Of a stretch of 59,156 nucleotides of DNA, positions 1 through 7,367 are shown piece after piece; positions within the stretch are counted from its first letter, which is position 1, and every line of letters begins with the position of its first letter. A program made the position numbers and the translations under genes. The notes under the pieces were generated by a model, which was given only the letters and a program-made list of their open reading frames with translations, was not told where the DNA came from and did not search any database. The DNA comes from CAKRPJ01 sp934376955 (lineage in GTDB: Bacteria; Bacillota; Clostridia; Lachnospirales; Lachnospiraceae). Location of the stretch: contig CAKRPJ010000013.1 in the NCBI GenBank assembly GCA_934376955.1, forward strand, positions 1-59,156, written 5' to 3'.

Positions 1-655
1 CCGCTTCTTCTCCCATCGAAGTCCATGTATCTGTGATCAGAATATCCGCACCGGATGCCGCCATAAACGGATCTGTCTCCAAGGCAAACTTATCGCCGTA
101 GCCCTTCGTGAATTCAAGGACAGCTCCGTCCGGCTTGTATCCGTCCGGTGTCGCAACCGCCACGTTCATTCCGACCTTTAAGCCGCCGACGATCAGGGAG
201 TTTGCCATATTGTTGCCGTCGCCGATGAAGCACATTTTAACTCCGGAGAAGCTTCCGAACTTCTCACGGATCGTCATGAGATCCGCAAGGACCTGACACG
301 GATGGCAGAAATCCGTCAGACCGTTGATGACCGGGATGGAGCCGAATTTTGCGAGATCCTCCACTTCCTTTTGCTCAAAGGTTCGGATCATGATACCGTC
401 AAGGTAGCGAGACAGCACGCGGGCAGTATCCTGTACCGGTTCGCCGCGGCCGATCTGAAGATCTCTTGAGGACAGAAACAGTGCATGTCCGCCCAGCTGA
501 TACATTCCTGTCTCGAAGGAAACCCTCGTTCTTGTGGAGGATTTCTGGAAGATCATTCCCAGTGTCTGCCCTTTTAAAAGCTCATGAGAAATGTTGTGCT
601 TTCTTTCATATTTTAACTGGTCTGCCAGATCCAGAATTCCAAGGATCTCCGCCGC
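1..655 (-). pseudogene. argF: Ornithine carbamoyltransferase, no start codon, 3' end off window
   Basis: Reading leftward from about 655, this frame encodes an ornithine carbamoyltransferase (carbamoyl phosphate + ornithine to citrulline, arginine synthesis). Visible motifs are the carbamoyl-phosphate loop SSTRTRVSFETGMYQLGG, the FCHPCQVLADL segment with the HPxQ motif, the nucleotide-fold stretch CFIGDGNNMANS and ITDTWTSMGEE at the edge. The C-terminal HCLP motif lies outside the window. The frame is open from base 1 to the junction near 655, but the usual first ~18 residues and a start codon are absent: upstream of ILGILDLADQL the DNA becomes argC sequence in another frame. It is either a deletion product or an assembly join. 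Family identity is very secure; the broken state is seen directly. Confidence 0.88.
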
Positions 656-1103
656 CGGAGTATCCGGTGAGGGAAAATACAGTGAGGGGCGTCTCCTTCG
701 GGATCATTCCAGACGCCACGAGCGGATAGACCGGAATCACGAATCCTGATGCGTGACAGCCAGGATTTGCTGTGAATTTTGCATGAACGACTGCATCTTT
801 ATGCACATCGGAAAGCTCCGGAATTCCGTTTGCCCAGCCGGGCGCAACCCGGTGTGCCGTAGACGCGTCGATGATCCTTGCGGAATTTTTCTCCACAAAA
901 CTCACCGCTTCCTTCGCTGCCGCATCCGGCAGGCAGAGGAAGGTGATATCCGCCGCGTTGATGAGTTTCTTTCTCTCACCCGGGTCTTTCCTCTTTGTTT
1001 CATCAATTAACAAGAGTTCAATATCGTCTCTTAATGCAAGTCTGTCGTAGATCTGGAGTCCTGTGGTTCCTTCTTTTCCGTCAATGTATACCTTTGGCTT
1101 CAT
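606..1103 (-). pseudogene. argC: N-acetyl-gamma-glutamyl-phosphate reductase, truncated and fused out of frame to argF
   Basis: This is a type-2 (short) ArgC, which reduces N-acetyl-glutamyl-phosphate in arginine synthesis. It has the N-terminal NADP loop KVYIDGKEGTTGLQIYDRL, FLCLPDAAAKE, and the catalytic cysteine segment TANPGCHASGF. Homology stops at SLTGYSGGG, about residue 150 of an expected ~310. The frame then continues for about 14 unrelated codons and stops, because the DNA from about 655 down is argF in the +1 frame. The start is the ATG at 1101-1103, preceded by a GAGGAG ribosome site; an ATG 21 bases further up lacks one. The second half of the enzyme is missing, so activity is unlikely. 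Confidence 0.85.
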
Positions 1104-1201
1104 AATTGTTCTCCTCTCGTTCATAGATTCTTCTGGATCCCAGGTTCGTCTCCCATCCGCTTTGAATCTGTGGGGTGCGGATAGAGGTCGTGAATATTTT
1201 T

Positions 1202-1247
1202 TGAATAATTTTGCATAATTATAGCTCTATATGTATACTTATGCAAG
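1202..1247. promoter_or_regulatory. Tandem ARG-box-like operator upstream of argC
   Basis: Two AT-rich imperfect palindromes lie about 100-145 bases upstream of the argC start: TGAATAATTTTGCATA at 1202-1217 and TGTATACTTATGCAAG at 1232-1247. They are spaced about three helical turns centre to centre and resemble the ArgR/AhrC ARG box (TGAATNNNNATTCA type). ArgR control of arginine genes is well established in Firmicutes. The match is by eye, and the ArgR gene is not in the window. Confidence 0.5.
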
Positions 1248-1264
1248 TATTTTTTTTATGACTT

Positions 1265-1301
1265 TAAAAAAGCACTTACCACCATGATCTGTGGCAAGTG
1301 C
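1265..1301 (-). terminator. Bidirectional Rho-independent terminator
   Basis: Arms GCACTTACCAC (1272-1282) and GTGGCAAGTGC (1291-1301) form an almost perfect 11-bp stem. A T-run follows on both strands: six A's at 1266-1271 (minus-strand U-tract) and TTTTT after 1301 on plus. It would end leftward transcription coming from the sigma-K fragment and cobI, before the arg promoter region. Confidence 0.75.
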
Positions 1302-1344
1302 ATTTTTATCATTACATTCTTTTATTTTTGTCCTGCTAAATGTA

Positions 1345-1638
1345 TCAAAGGGTCTTTCCGGCAGGCTCATAGAATGCCTCCCGCATGTGGCCTACCGCCC
1401 GTTTTTCAATTCTCGACACATAGGACCGGGAGATCCCGAGCTTTTCTGCGATCTCCCACTGCGTGTGTTCCTTTGTCCCAAACAATCCATATCTCAAGCG
1501 GATCACAGTCTCAAGAATTTCCCGTTTTCCCGTCTCCAGAACATCTAAGGGGCTTACGGTCTCCCCGTCCTTATCCGTACCGATGGGATCATAGATGGAA
1601 ACCTCCCGGGAAAACTTCTTGCCTGCGCGAAACAGCAT
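1345..1638 (-). pseudogene. Sigma-K-like C-terminal fragment (partial duplicate)
   Basis: This 97-codon frame repeats the region 2.4-to-4 part of the full sigma-K gene at 2384-3049. It begins in the middle of that gene (shared EILMLFRAGKKFSREVSIYD), keeps the region-4 helix-turn-helix LGISRSYVSRIEK, and lacks about 25 residues in the linker before the RYGLFG motif. At DNA level about 50 bases around the shared start are identical between the copies, while the rest has diverged. Homology extends a few codons above the ATG (KEIL) and then stops next to the end of cobI. No ribosome site was recognised. It is most likely a decayed duplicate; a small expressed region-3/4 protein cannot be excluded. 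Confidence 0.65.
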
Positions 1639-1652
1639 GAGAATCTCTTTTG

Positions 1653-2345
1653 CTATCCTATCCCCCCGCAGTCATAAACGATCAGTAAAGAGTAGTAACC
1701 GGCGCAGTCCGGCATCTGGGTCACATCCTCAATGATCCGCTCATTTTCCATTCCGCAGTTTTCGATAAAATATGCTTTTTGACCGGAGCCCACGATAAGC
1801 TCCTTCACTTCCCTCATGCGTTTCCCTGCTTTCATAAACACCTTTGTTCCCTTTAACGCCAGTGCCTCATGAATTCCATAGGTAGCCGGAATGATATGCA
1901 GTTCTTCATCCCGCAGCACAAGTCTTCTGTTGATCCGGGCGGAGGCAGATAGAAAGGAGGCAATGCCATTGACCAGCTCCGTTTCGTAGCCTTCTTTTTT
2001 AACGATGTCCTGAATATATACAAAGGTCGAATAGATCGTCGGATCTCCCAACGTTAAAAACGCCACCTGCTTTCCCGCATCAAGCTTATCGATGATCCGC
2101 CGTGCCGCCTGTTCATGCATGGTTTTTAATTCTTTTTTATCTTTTATCATCAGCATTTTGATCCCGAGGATTTCTTTTTCTGCAATTTCCGGGATCACTT
2201 TTTTTACGATCCGGTATGCCACGGCATCCTCAGCTGTCTCTGAGGGGACAGCAATGACATCACTTTCATGAATAAGCCTGACCGCCTTTAATGTCAGCAG
2301 CTCAGGATCTCCCGATCCCACTCCGACACCATATAATTTTGCCAT
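1653..2345 (-). CDS. cobI: Precorrin-2/cobalt-factor-II C20-methyltransferase
   Basis: This methyltransferase adds the C20 methyl group to the corrin ring precursor during cobalamin synthesis, using S-adenosylmethionine. The N-terminal glycine-rich motif KLYGVGVGSGDPELLTLKA, the LTLGDPTIYSTF loop and the C-terminal MKAGKRMREVKELI region are typical of the CobI/CbiL branch of the tetrapyrrole methylase family, and the length (230 aa) fits. The start is the ATG at 2343-2345 with GGAG about 10 bases upstream; an ATG seven codons earlier lacks a site. No other cobalamin gene is present here. It sits alone between a complete sigma-K gene and a partial sigma-K copy, which suggests the segment was inserted or rearranged. 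Confidence 0.85.
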   Translation of the reverse strand: MAKLYGVGVGSGDPELLTLKAVRLIHESDVIAVPSETAEDAVAYRIVKKVIPEIAEKEILGIKMLMIKDKKELKTMHEQAARRIIDKLDAGKQVAFLTLGDPTIYSTFVYIQDIVKKEGYETELVNGIASFLSASARINRRLVLRDEELHIIPATYGIHEALALKGTKVFMKAGKRMREVKELIVGSGQKAYFIENCGMENERIIEDVTQMPDCAGYYSLLIVYDCGGIG

Positions 2346-2383
2346 AATTTTATTCTCCTGATCCATTTTTTCGATCCGTTTCG

Positions 2384-3049
2384 TTACATGTGCCTTTGCG
2401 GGGCTGTTCCTGCACGTTCAAAGGTTTCTCTCAGCTTTTCAATCGCCTTTTTTTCGATCCGAGAAACGTAAGACCGCGATATTCCAAGCTGCTTTGCCAC
2501 TTCTCTCTGTGTATGCTCCCGGGATCCGAAAAGCCCGTAGCGCATGCGGATCACCGCCTTCTCTGTTTCCTTTAACTCCTTTTCATAGGCCGCATACAGG
2601 TCTTTCACATCCTGTTTTAAAATGATCTGCTCAATCGCCTCTTTTCCCTCTGTCTCCAGTATATCCATAAGACTTACGGTCTCCCCGTCTTTATCTGTAC
2701 CGATGGGGTCGTAGATGGAAACCTCCCGGGAAAACTTCTTGCCTGCGCGAAACAGCATGAGGATCTCATTCTCAACACATTTGGCAGCATACGTAGCAAG
2801 CCGGGAGCCCTTATCCATATTATAAGTATTCACCGCCTTGATCAATCCGATGGTACCTACGGAAAGCAGATCCTCCATCTCATAATCGGAGCTCTGGTAC
2901 TTTTTTATCACATGCGCTACAAGCCGCATGTTCCGGTTGATCAGCACATTTTTTGCTTCCCGGTCACCTTCCTTGTATCGTTTCAGGTACTCTCTCTCCT
3001 CCCGTGCGGTTAGTGGTTGTGGAAAAGTTTTCAAATCAAAGAAAGCCAC
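2384..3049 (-). CDS. sigK: RNA polymerase sporulation sigma factor, sigma-K-like
   Basis: This sigma-70 family factor of the SigE/SigK type directs late mother-cell transcription in sporulation. Region 2 is clear (NRNMRLVAHVIKKY, LLSVGTIGLIKAV, RLATYAAKCVENEIL), followed by region 3 (VSIYDPIGTDKDG) and region 4 (RMRYGLFGSREHTQ, LGISRSYVSRIEK). The gene is uninterrupted, so there is no skin-type element inside it. It lacks the hydrophobic pro-sequence of Bacillus SigK, as in Clostridioides difficile. The start is uncertain: the GTG at 3047-3049 lies inside the 3' arm of a terminator hairpin, and a TTG five codons later has GGTGG about nine bases upstream. A partial copy lies at 1345-1638. Confidence 0.82.
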   Translation of the reverse strand: MAFFDLKTFPQPLTAREEREYLKRYKEGDREAKNVLINRNMRLVAHVIKKYQSSDYEMEDLLSVGTIGLIKAVNTYNMDKGSRLATYAAKCVENEILMLFRAGKKFSREVSIYDPIGTDKDGETVSLMDILETEGKEAIEQIILKQDVKDLYAAYEKELKETEKAVIRMRYGLFGSREHTQREVAKQLGISRSYVSRIEKKAIEKLRETFERAGTAPQRHM

Positions 3050-3090
3050 CTTAAAGCATTCGTTATTATAACTTATGCTAAGATGGCTTT
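3042..3090 (-). terminator. Hairpin terminator of pepD overlapping the sigK start
   Basis: Arms AAAGCCACCTTAAAGCAT (3042-3059) and ATGCTAAGATGGCTTT (3075-3090) pair with one mismatch and a small bulge. On the minus strand the stem is followed by TTTCTTT, so it can end pepD transcription just after its stop codon. On the plus strand TTTT also follows. The 3' arm overlaps the first codons of the sigK frame, so sigK translation and pepD termination share the same DNA. Confidence 0.65.
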
Positions 3091-3102
3091 TCCGGTGCCT
3101 GA

Positions 3103-4533
3103 CTACAAGGCCTTAAGAAAGCTCTTTAATATCTCAAATATCTGGTCAAAGGATTCCAGATTCATCTGCTCCTTCGGAGTGTGTCCGCCTTCTGCTTCAG
3201 CGCCGAGGGTCACCACATCCAGTCCCGGGATCAGATCACAGAATACGCCGCATTCAAGACCACCATGGGTTGCAAGAAGCTCCATTTCTTTTCCTCTGGC
3301 CTTTCTGTAGGTATCTATAAGTATGCTCCGCAGACGGGAATCGGGATTGAACTCCCATGACGGGAATTTACTGTAAACCTCCATCGTCATATCGTAGATG
3401 CAGGAAAGAATACATAATTCCCCTTCCATCTGATCACGATAAGACATTTTTTCTGCCCTGAGGGAATACTGAAATTCGATATGATCCTCTTTGCAGTGGA
3501 CAGATGCAAGATTCTCGGATGCCACCGGAAGATCCGCAATCTCCATGCTCTTATGACGAAGTCCCGTCGGAAGCAGATACATAAGATCAATGATATCTGC
3601 GCTTGTTTCCTCACAGATCGCATGGTCTGCAGCAGCCTTCTCAAAGGTCATGGTAAGCCCGGGCTCCTGAAAACGGAGTTCATTTTTTATCTTTGAAGCC
3701 ATGCTCTCAAAAGCCGCACTGATCGAAGACTCCGGTGCCTCACTTACAAACAAAGCCTCACATTCTCTCGGGATCGCATTATTCTTAAGACCTCCGTTAA
3801 GATCCACGATCCTCATATCACAGCTTCCGGAGATCTCCTTTAAGATCCTCGCACAGATTTTCAACGAGTTTCCGCGCTCCTGATTAATGCATACGCCGGA
3901 ATGTCCTCCCTTTAGTCCGGTCACAAACAAACGGTAAGCCGGAAGCTCACATGCTTCATATTCGACCGGCTTCTTTAAGCCTACCATCTCACCTCCGGCG
4001 CTTGTTGTGCAGGTTCCGGTCCCGTGACCGCCAAAATCAAGATTCACATATTTTTTTGCAGTAAAATACTCCGGCTTCAGTGCAAACGCACCATTTAATC
4101 CGACCTCCTCCTGGGAGGTAAAGACACATTCCAGGGCCGGATGCGGAAATTCCATATCGAGGGCGGCAAGAATATAGGCGCATCCCATTCCATCATCTGC
4201 TCCCAATGTCGTTCCTCTCGCCTTTAAGATCCCATCTTCAATATAAAGGTCGATTGGATCCTTGTCAAAGTCGTGGCTGCAATCCACATTTTTCTCGCAT
4301 ACCATATCCGTATGTGCCTGAAGGATAACTGCGCCATGATCCTCATATCCTTTGCTGGCGGGCTTATAGATGATGACATTGTTTATTTCATCTCTTATAT
4401 ATTTAAGTCCCCGCTGCTTTGCAAAGCTTTCGAGATATTCTGCGATCTTTTCTTCTTTATATGAAGCTCTCGGGATCATGGAGATCTCCTCAAAATACTT
4501 CTGATGTAATTTAGAATGGTCTAATACGTTCAT
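3103..4533 (-). CDS. pepD: Aminoacyl-histidine dipeptidase (M20 family, PepD-like)
   Basis: This is a cytoplasmic metallo-dipeptidase of the M20 family that splits Xaa-His and related dipeptides. Zinc-ligand motifs are in order: QAHTDMV (His74, Asp76), LGADDGMG (bridging Asp near 113) and TSQEEVGLNGA (catalytic Glu and Glu ligand at 142-143). A C-terminal GHTPKEQMNLES motif carries the last histidine. The length (476 aa) matches bacterial PepD. The start is supported by AGGAGG upstream. No signal peptide is present. It stands as its own unit, with a hairpin terminator right after it. Confidence 0.92.
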   Translation of the reverse strand: MNVLDHSKLHQKYFEEISMIPRASYKEEKIAEYLESFAKQRGLKYIRDEINNVIIYKPASKGYEDHGAVILQAHTDMVCEKNVDCSHDFDKDPIDLYIEDGILKARGTTLGADDGMGCAYILAALDMEFPHPALECVFTSQEEVGLNGAFALKPEYFTAKKYVNLDFGGHGTGTCTTSAGGEMVGLKKPVEYEACELPAYRLFVTGLKGGHSGVCINQERGNSLKICARILKEISGSCDMRIVDLNGGLKNNAIPRECEALFVSEAPESSISAAFESMASKIKNELRFQEPGLTMTFEKAAADHAICEETSADIIDLMYLLPTGLRHKSMEIADLPVASENLASVHCKEDHIEFQYSLRAEKMSYRDQMEGELCILSCIYDMTMEVYSKFPSWEFNPDSRLRSILIDTYRKARGKEMELLATHGGLECGVFCDLIPGLDVVTLGAEAEGGHTPKEQMNLESFDQIFEILKSFLKAL

Positions 4534-4565
4534 TTGCCGGCTCCTCCTTATCTGCCTATTTTGGG

Positions 4566-5723
4566 CTACATTGCCTCAATAAAGATCTGTTTCACTTCCT
4601 CAGCAGACATCTCCTTATATGTATTCTTTAAACGCTTTGAAGACTTTTCCGCCATAATGTCCAGATACTTGTCATCGATACCAACCTCTGAAAGTCTGGA
4701 GGGAAGTCCCATTGCTTTAAAGTGTGCGGCTGTCCTTTCAATTGCCTGTTCTGCCGCCTCACGGGCCGGAAGCTTTGGAGAAACATCCCATACGTTGATC
4801 CCGTATGTCCTGAATTTTTCCACCGTCGCATCACTTAATACATGTCGCATCCAGTGCGGGGTAAGGATCGCAAGACCTGCCCCGTGGGTGATATCATAGT
4901 AAGCGGACAGCTCATGCTCCATCGGATGTACCGACCATGGTGTCGGTTTTCCAAGCTTCAGGAAATCATTGATCGCCCAGCTTCCGGCCCACATAAGGTT
5001 GGCTCTCGCTTCATAATCCTTCGGATCCTTAACCGCTCTTACGCCAAATTCGATACAGGTTTTTAACAGTCCCTCTGCCATACGATCCTGCATATATCCC
5101 TCACAGGTGGAGAAATAGGATTCCAGAATATGTGACATGATATCTGCGGTTCCGGAGGCTGTATGCCATGCATTCACGGTTTCGGTGTATGTCGGATCCA
5201 TAATGGAAGCCTTTGGACGCATACACTCACTCTTTGTTCCTAATTTATTGTTGGAGGTCATATCGGAAATTACGGCAGCCGTATCCATTTCAGAGCCGGT
5301 AGCCGCAAGGGTGAGGACGGTAACGATAGGAAGGGCTTTTTTAATCTTCGATCCGTCGAGAACCAGCTCCCACGCATCCCCGTCATAGCAGGCAGCCGAA
5401 GCGATCACCTTTGCACAGTCGATCGTAGAACCTCCGCCGACTGCAAGTACGACCTCGATCCCTTTTTCTTTACAGATCATTGCTCCCTTTCTGACGGTCT
5501 CTATTCTCGGATTCGGCTCTACGCCTCCTAATTCTTCCCAGCAGACGCCGCTCTCACCGAGATATTTTACCACATCATCAAAAATACCATTCTTTTTAAT
5601 ACTGCCTCCGCCATAGACGATCAAAGCTTTTTTTCCGTATTCCTGAGCAGCTTCTCCGACATGGCAGATCTGGCCTTTTCCAAAATAAATTTTTGTCGGG
5701 ACAGAGTAAATGAAGTTTTCCAT
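4566..5723 (-). CDS. Iron-containing alcohol dehydrogenase (butanol dehydrogenase type)
   Basis: This group III (Fe-dependent) NAD(P)H alcohol dehydrogenase reduces aldehydes to alcohols, as in fermentation or aldehyde detoxification. The N-terminal KIYFGKGQI, the dinucleotide motif VGGGSTIDCAK, LTLAATGSEMDTAAV and the metal-binding histidines in MSHILESYF and HPMEHELSAYYDITHGAGLAIL are all present. The length (385 aa) fits BdhA/YqhD-like enzymes. The start ATG has GGGAGG seven bases upstream. The exact aldehyde cannot be read from sequence. Confidence 0.9.
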   Translation of the reverse strand: MENFIYSVPTKIYFGKGQICHVGEAAQEYGKKALIVYGGGSIKKNGIFDDVVKYLGESGVCWEELGGVEPNPRIETVRKGAMICKEKGIEVVLAVGGGSTIDCAKVIASAACYDGDAWELVLDGSKIKKALPIVTVLTLAATGSEMDTAAVISDMTSNNKLGTKSECMRPKASIMDPTYTETVNAWHTASGTADIMSHILESYFSTCEGYMQDRMAEGLLKTCIEFGVRAVKDPKDYEARANLMWAGSWAINDFLKLGKPTPWSVHPMEHELSAYYDITHGAGLAILTPHWMRHVLSDATVEKFRTYGINVWDVSPKLPAREAAEQAIERTAAHFKAMGLPSRLSEVGIDDKYLDIMAEKSSKRLKNTYKEMSAEEVKQIFIEAM

Positions 5724-6032
5724 AAATGCCTCCCACTTCTACTTTTTATCTAATATAAAATAGAATTCTGCTTCGCAGGATTCTCCGCCTGCAGCGGGTC
5801 GCATTAGCGACATTATTCCATTCCGCCGCAGTGCGATCCCCCGGAGGGGATTTTTGCTCTATAGGAATCATAGCTTTCGTACTTTAACGTAACACGGTCT
5901 TTCCTGTAGAGCAAAAAAATGGTGCAGCAAAACAAATTCTGCTACACCACATATTATAACAAATTTCAACCTTTGTCGCAACTATTTATTCTATTTTCCG
6001 GATTGCGTTGCATCGTCTGACTATTTGTTTCG
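5724..6032. other. Intergenic region rich in inverted repeats
   Basis: These 309 bases contain no convincing gene. They hold a small hairpin ATCCCC-CGGA-GGGGAT followed by TTTTT on plus (about 5836-5855), a longer imperfect inverted repeat TTTTTGCTCTATAGGAA (5851-5867) against TTCCTGTAGAGCAAAAA (5901-5917), and the strong terminator described separately. The stretch around 5760-5830 is GC-rich and looks like a dispersed intergenic repeat, but no second copy was seen here. Confidence 0.6.
5913..5950 (-). terminator. Rho-independent terminator of the ABC transporter operon
   Basis: Read leftward, the stem GGTGTAGCA/TGCTGCACC (5940-5948 with 5921-5929) is followed by seven T's (5913-5919). It lies downstream of the permease stop at 6033 and is well placed to end the 10115-6033 operon. 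Confidence 0.8.
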
Positions 6033-7367
6033 CTATTCATTCCGGATCGCTGCCAGCGGGCTTAATTTCATCGCACGGAGCGCTGGGAATAATCCCGCCA
6101 GCATACCGATCGCCACCGCAAATACCAGTGACATACCGGCAAGCCATAAGGGGATCCTGGATATTCCGTTTCCACCCTCGATGCCCATAATCCCTGACGA
6201 AAGGAACCGGTTGATCAGAGCCGATACGCCATAACTTAAGGCCAGTCCTGCCGTTCCTCCCATAAAGCCGATAAAACCGGCTTCTAATAAAAACATCGTG
6301 CGGATATCTCCGAGGGCACAGCCCAGTACCTTTAAAACTCCGATCTCCTTTGTCCTCTCATAGATGGACATCATCATGGTATTGGCGATTCCGATGGCTG
6401 CTACAAAAAGAGAAACTGCACCGATTCCGCCTAAAACCGCCTGGATCATATTCATCTGCTCCTGTGCCTGTTCCAGCCACTGCATGCTGCTGTATGCCTG
6501 ATAACCCATGTCGGTGATCGCTGTCTGGACCTCCATGACATGATCCATATCATCGACAAAAACATAGGCATTTTCATAGACAAAGTAGGAATACGGCTTT
6601 CCTTTTTTATTTACCGGCTGGCCCGGGATCGCTTTCTTTTTATAGATCCTTCTCAGCTGGTTTTTTAAAAGATCCACATCCGTGTATATGCTATAGCTAT
6701 ATTCGTTATATACAGGATTGCCGTTGTCATCAATTTTATCTTCCACCATTCCGCAGGCAGGAAAAATATATTTCTTAGGAGCACCATTCTCTCCGTCGCC
6801 GACATTGTTAAAGATCGTAAAAAAAGGTTTGTTAAACAGATCTACATCCGGCATCTCAGAGGTATCCCAGAAGCCTTTTCCGGTCTTTGAATTATAGAAA
6901 TTCTGTCGGATCATATTTCCGATCACAAACTCCAGATTTCCTGTTTTCGGATCCGGGAGGCGTCCTTCTCCTAAAGGGATCTCTTTAAGTGCATCCTGAC
7001 TGAGCCCTACGATGCCTGTGGATGTCTCATAGACGCCCTGCTTCATATTCACATAAACGTTCAGGCATGGAGATACCGCCTTTACATGGGGAAGCTCAGA
7101 GAATTTTTTCACCACCTTATCGGTAATGAAGGTGTCCTCCTGCTTTTCTGTATTCCCCCCAGAATTTCTATATACTTCAATCTTTGTAAGGCTTCCGTAA
7201 GACGCATATTGCTCCATCGTGATCTCCTTCAGGCCGATACCTAAGGACACCATGACCATAATGGATGCGGTTCCGATCACTACACCGAGGACCGTAAGAC
7301 CGGTCCTCAGCTTTCTGCGTCTTAGATTATTGATGCTCATTCTCAGAAGATCAACGAATCTCATCAT
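6033..7367 (-). CDS. ABC transporter permease, MacB/FtsX family
   Basis: This is a membrane permease of the MacB type: an N-terminal transmembrane helix (about residues 20-45, GLTVLGVVIGTASIMVMVSL), a large extracellular domain (about 50-310), then three C-terminal helices with the FtsX signature around RTKEIGVLKVLGCALGDI. The final LSPLAAIRNE is typical of MacB permeases. The length (444 aa) fits. The gene overlaps the end of the upstream surface-protein gene by 17 bases and works with the ATPase at 9231-10115. MacB-like systems are mechanotransmission exporters or envelope-stress pumps; the substrate is unknown. Confidence 0.88.
   Translation of the reverse strand: MMRFVDLLRMSINNLRRRKLRTGLTVLGVVIGTASIMVMVSLGIGLKEITMEQYASYGSLTKIEVYRNSGGNTEKQEDTFITDKVVKKFSELPHVKAVSPCLNVYVNMKQGVYETSTGIVGLSQDALKEIPLGEGRLPDPKTGNLEFVIGNMIRQNFYNSKTGKGFWDTSEMPDVDLFNKPFFTIFNNVGDGENGAPKKYIFPACGMVEDKIDDNGNPVYNEYSYSIYTDVDLLKNQLRRIYKKKAIPGQPVNKKGKPYSYFVYENAYVFVDDMDHVMEVQTAITDMGYQAYSSMQWLEQAQEQMNMIQAVLGGIGAVSLFVAAIGIANTMMMSIYERTKEIGVLKVLGCALGDIRTMFLLEAGFIGFMGGTAGLALSYGVSALINRFLSSGIMGIEGGNGISRIPLWLAGMSLVFAVAIGMLAGLFPALRAMKLSPLAAIRNE

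Noticed and set aside
466..729. Plus-strand open frame across the argC-argF junction
   Set aside because: It is antisense to two recognisable arginine-synthesis genes and has no family pattern; the real content is on the minus strand.
5760..5855. Possible insertion-sequence end or REP-type mobile element
   Set aside because: Only one copy is visible, with no target duplication or transposase; kept as plain intergenic inverted repeats.
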